Below, piece by piece: positions 31,601-32,658 of a stretch of 32,658 nucleotides of DNA; the first letter of the stretch is position 1; each line of letters begins with the position of its first letter. Position numbers and translations under genes: made by a program. The stretch is from Collinsella sp. Lineage in GTDB: Bacteria > Actinomycetota > Coriobacteriia > Coriobacteriales > Coriobacteriaceae. The notes beneath the pieces were generated by a model, which was not told the DNA's origin, ran no database searches, and saw nothing but the letters and a program-made list of their open reading frames with translations. The stretch is taken from NCBI GenBank assembly GCA_031292915.1, contig JAUMSH010000037.1:1-32658 (forward strand), in the 5' to 3' direction.

Positions 31601-32005
31601 ACTGGCGCCAAGACCTACACCTACACGGTGAAGGAGGTCGCGCCTATCACCGGTGCCATCGACAAGCTTCGCTACTCCAAGGCCGAGTACCAGGTGGCCG
31701 TCACGGTGAAGGCCGTCATGGATGAGACCACTGGCAAGTACTCCGGCCTCACCACCTCCACCACGGTCACGCAGGTGAAGGACGACATGGGCAACACCGT
31801 GAGTAACGCCATCGGCAAGGACGCCGCGCCCAACGCCATTCCCGCCTCCACCTTCATCAACACCTACTCCACCTCTTTGCCCCTTTCTGGTATGTCGGGC
31901 GTCACTCTGACGTACCTTGCCGGCGCGGCGGTGCTTTGCGCTGCTGCGGCCTGGATGCACATTCGTCGCAAGGCGAATGCGAAGGGAGGTAAGCGTCGTG
32001 AATAA
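28688..32005 (+). CDS. Pilus tip/adhesin protein with choice-of-anchor A, Cna-B and LPLSG sorting signal
   Basis: 1105 residues, GGAGGAG 6 nt before ATG 28688. A long signal peptide (basic MKANSEKTKQSKK, hydrophobic core to ~45) is followed by an acidic, serine-rich stretch. Residues ~115-600 resemble the choice-of-anchor A adhesion domain (GSYAAEAEGLTVVRGKLAM; SIMWNFVDTQSLTI; GSILVPNG...NGRVYVGVDF). Two SpaA/Cna-B-like domains (~615-705 and ~755-870, with KEETAPAGYQ and VETQAPFGYN) and an FctA-like isopeptide domain (~885-1060, TYTYTVKEV) follow. The end is sorting motif LPLSG (1064-1068), a membrane helix and a basic tail. A nine-G run lies at codons 58-61. It overlaps the next pilin gene by 8 bp. 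Confidence 0.9.
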   Translation: MKANSEKTKQSKKTTRRVLAGVLCGASVLSLVLSLVMPPISQAIANDAQTVSTAETVMGGGSSSESAAVGNTSEDAENQNSDETDGGESGSSNSVEQAQSANAASAGATATVKPGIYVPTSIGIGTNINVSTPDPGVATYVGRDMYIGGKPSDKPSDGTIDLDADNAPTGSYAAEAEGLTVVRGKLAMNPLKESWPYNNSGGAGFRFGTVGFGSQFRPVYGSTVLAVAGIDSAITKMSVGYNGNLPGATTVGAWNKGAWVGQQRPFEGATPSGFAYTAQIAGPITYWRDSDYKRQSVVTMQGNWYEGLSALESTLFNKAVDLTNVNGSDYSSYNGTNGYLSKLSKQLDSFEDTGEVDVNGFAEPNSNYVINKYNNDGTSYTLKFDGSDDGSGKSVSGALDTGIPSNKIRNTERLITFTGDGTSMQQVFTIAGSELSNWKDGVYYRGVDFKFTNIPEGASIVVNVTGTNPVEFHNGWRFWWGDTEISRGYESQYAKKDLDAKYSLASQSIMWNFVDTQSLTIRGGIAGENRADWGYGGTATGAKWTDDDPAAAMIGSILVPNGSFDDHVTTNGRVYVGVDFSMNSPKVAAAFGEGNSASVIDMDQERHNFPWSGSYTPDGSAVAWSKVDAANGNTSLPGSSWAIYGSVENAVAGKDAIVTVTDGGANDYASGDGKLQFNYLNQKANIGNSNDTNYFTYYIKEETAPAGYQKSDTIYYATMNNTGEKPNYVQGYVDENGKNVPFENNPTGAIPNTKIITGTVSWTKVGEGDTKHTPLAGSEWKLTKTNDADGAAVNQSWTVRDQVSDQSTSSDTTWVDTDTAPGKFKLEGLLPGTYTLVETQAPFGYNLNTTVYEFTVSNEDGFVTWTEGKSPTIDGNNVYISDALTTTSVKIPVTKSVRNTDWPKGDKDKYVPFEFSIEATGANKDSAPKLDPTTISVAPAAGSTKVNDIVASFGGISFSKKHLAKIGDSNPTGAKTYTYTVKEVAPITGAIDKLRYSKAEYQVAVTVKAVMDETTGKYSGLTTSTTVTQVKDDMGNTVSNAIGKDAAPNAIPASTFINTYSTSLPLSGMSGVTLTYLAGAAVLCAAAAWMHIRRKANAKGGKRRE
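28861..28869 (+). repeat. Nine-G homopolymer in the adhesin coding sequence
   Basis: Nine consecutive G residues code for the end of Met58 and Gly59-61 in the low-complexity segment just after the signal peptide. Gain or loss of one G would shift the frame and stop the ~1100-residue product early. No similar run was noticed elsewhere in the window. Confidence 0.9.
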
Positions 32006-32658
32006 GAAAGTTTGCTCCTTCCCGATCTTGTTTGCGCTGCTTGCCCTCCTGATCGGCACCTGCGCGGTTGTGTTCCCCGCTTCCGCGCAGGCCGCGCCGA
32101 CCTCGACCGGTTCCATCACGGTGGGCGGCACCGTGGCGAGCAGCTACGACGCCTACCAGATCTTTAGCGCCAACGTCGTCGACGGCGACAGCGACGCCAA
32201 GATCGCCACCGACCTCACCTGGGCAAGCGACGCCGTGCGCGACGCCGCGCTGCCTGTGCTGCACGGCGCCGGCATGCCCAAATCCCAGACCACTGCGCAG
32301 GAAGCTGCCGAGTGGCTCAACACCGATTCCCACCTTACGAGCGCGCTGAGCGCACAGCTCGCTCGTTCCCTCCAGAGCTCTGGCGCCGTGCCCGTGGCCC
32401 TTAACGCGGGTATGGCGGCCGAGCTGCCCTGTGGCTACTGGCTCATCGTCGCCGACGACGACGCCATCGCCCAGAACGAGGCCGGCACCGCGCCGATCAT
32501 GGCCCTGGTGGGCGGCGGCGCCGTCACCGTCAAGCCCAAGGCCGCGACCCCCAAGGTCCAAAAGCATGTGCTGGAGGACAGCACCGCCGCCTGGCAGAAG
32601 GCCGCCGACGCCACGGTCGCCGACGACCTGTACTGGCGCCTCTCCGCCACGGTCCCGG
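31998..32658 (+). CDS. Fimbrial isopeptide-forming pilin subunit (5' part; runs off the window)
   Basis: The gene begins at GTG 31998 with GGAGGT 7-8 nt upstream, overlapping the adhesin stop codon by 8 bp; at least 220 codons lie in the window. A signal peptide (NKKVCSFPILFALLALLIGT...PASAQA) precedes SITVGGTVASSYDAYQIFSA, typical of the first domain of class-C-sortase pilin backbones. ELPCGYWLIVAD and TPKVQKHVLEDS...WQKAADATVADD follow; the latter is the usual start of the second isopeptide domain. It probably forms the pilus shaft. A sortase gene is expected further downstream, outside the window. Confidence 0.88.
   Translation, partial: MNKKVCSFPILFALLALLIGTCAVVFPASAQAAPTSTGSITVGGTVASSYDAYQIFSANVVDGDSDAKIATDLTWASDAVRDAALPVLHGAGMPKSQTTAQEAAEWLNTDSHLTSALSAQLARSLQSSGAVPVALNAGMAAELPCGYWLIVADDDAIAQNEAGTAPIMALVGGGAVTVKPKAATPKVQKHVLEDSTAAWQKAADATVADDLYWRLSATVP

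Overview
The window looks like chromosomal DNA of a gut coriobacterium, most likely Collinsella or a close relative. I base this on GC-rich, high-G+C Gram-positive style coding, an atypical GlnR-like orphan regulator, LPxTG-like pilus proteins, and many long intergenic hairpins of a few repeated families. The species call is inference; no rRNA is present. No tRNA or CRISPR array was seen.

Layout. 1-1500 is a gene graveyard: a frameshifted tyrosine integrase without its 3' half, a possible GrpB-like scrap, an unknown C-terminus, then an array of GACGAAAA/TTTNCGTC palindromes. 1501-2592 (-) is an AAA-type ATPase behind eight 10-bp tandem repeats. 2706-8143 is a 2-keto-3-deoxygluconate (KDG) block: a YczE-like membrane protein (-), a GntR/FCD regulator (+), KDPG aldolase (-), KDG kinase (-) and a divergent LacI-family regulator (+). 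The membrane-protein gene and the kinase gene share one promoter design: a -10 box, a LacI-type operator just downstream of it, and an 18-bp hairpin with a conserved 22-nt loop. A second structured element of about 130 nt, with covarying stems and conserved unpaired blocks, precedes the membrane-protein gene and also the aldolase gene. This riboswitch-like pair is the strongest candidate for something undescribed here.

8186-9038 is a HepT/MntA toxin-antitoxin pair whose antitoxin carries an extra RelB/DinJ-like N-terminal domain. 9173-11223 pairs a glutamine synthetase homologue lacking three metal-ligand residues with a GlnR-like winged-helix regulator. Then come a membrane-anchored HtrA protease, ligA with a small overlapping ORF, a MATE exporter and MerR regulator operon, a heterodimeric ABC exporter, a gene of unknown function bracketed by identical-family hairpins, moaA and a moaC-mobB fusion, an MFS transporter and a Cof-type HAD phosphatase.

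28204-32658 changes character: an AT-rich leader precedes a pilus operon. Its 1105-residue adhesin/tip protein contains a nine-G homopolymer early in the coding sequence, which suggests phase variation, and ends in an LPLSG sorting signal. It overlaps the start of a second fimbrial protein that runs off the window.

How genes fit together: the LacI regulator probably controls KDG phosphorylation (kinase) and KDPG cleavage (aldolase), with the YczE-like protein as a co-regulated partner. The GS homologue and GlnR-like regulator probably serve nitrogen control. MoaA and MoaC-MobB act in early molybdenum-cofactor synthesis. Most genes are separated by strong hairpins, several of them plausible bidirectional terminators.
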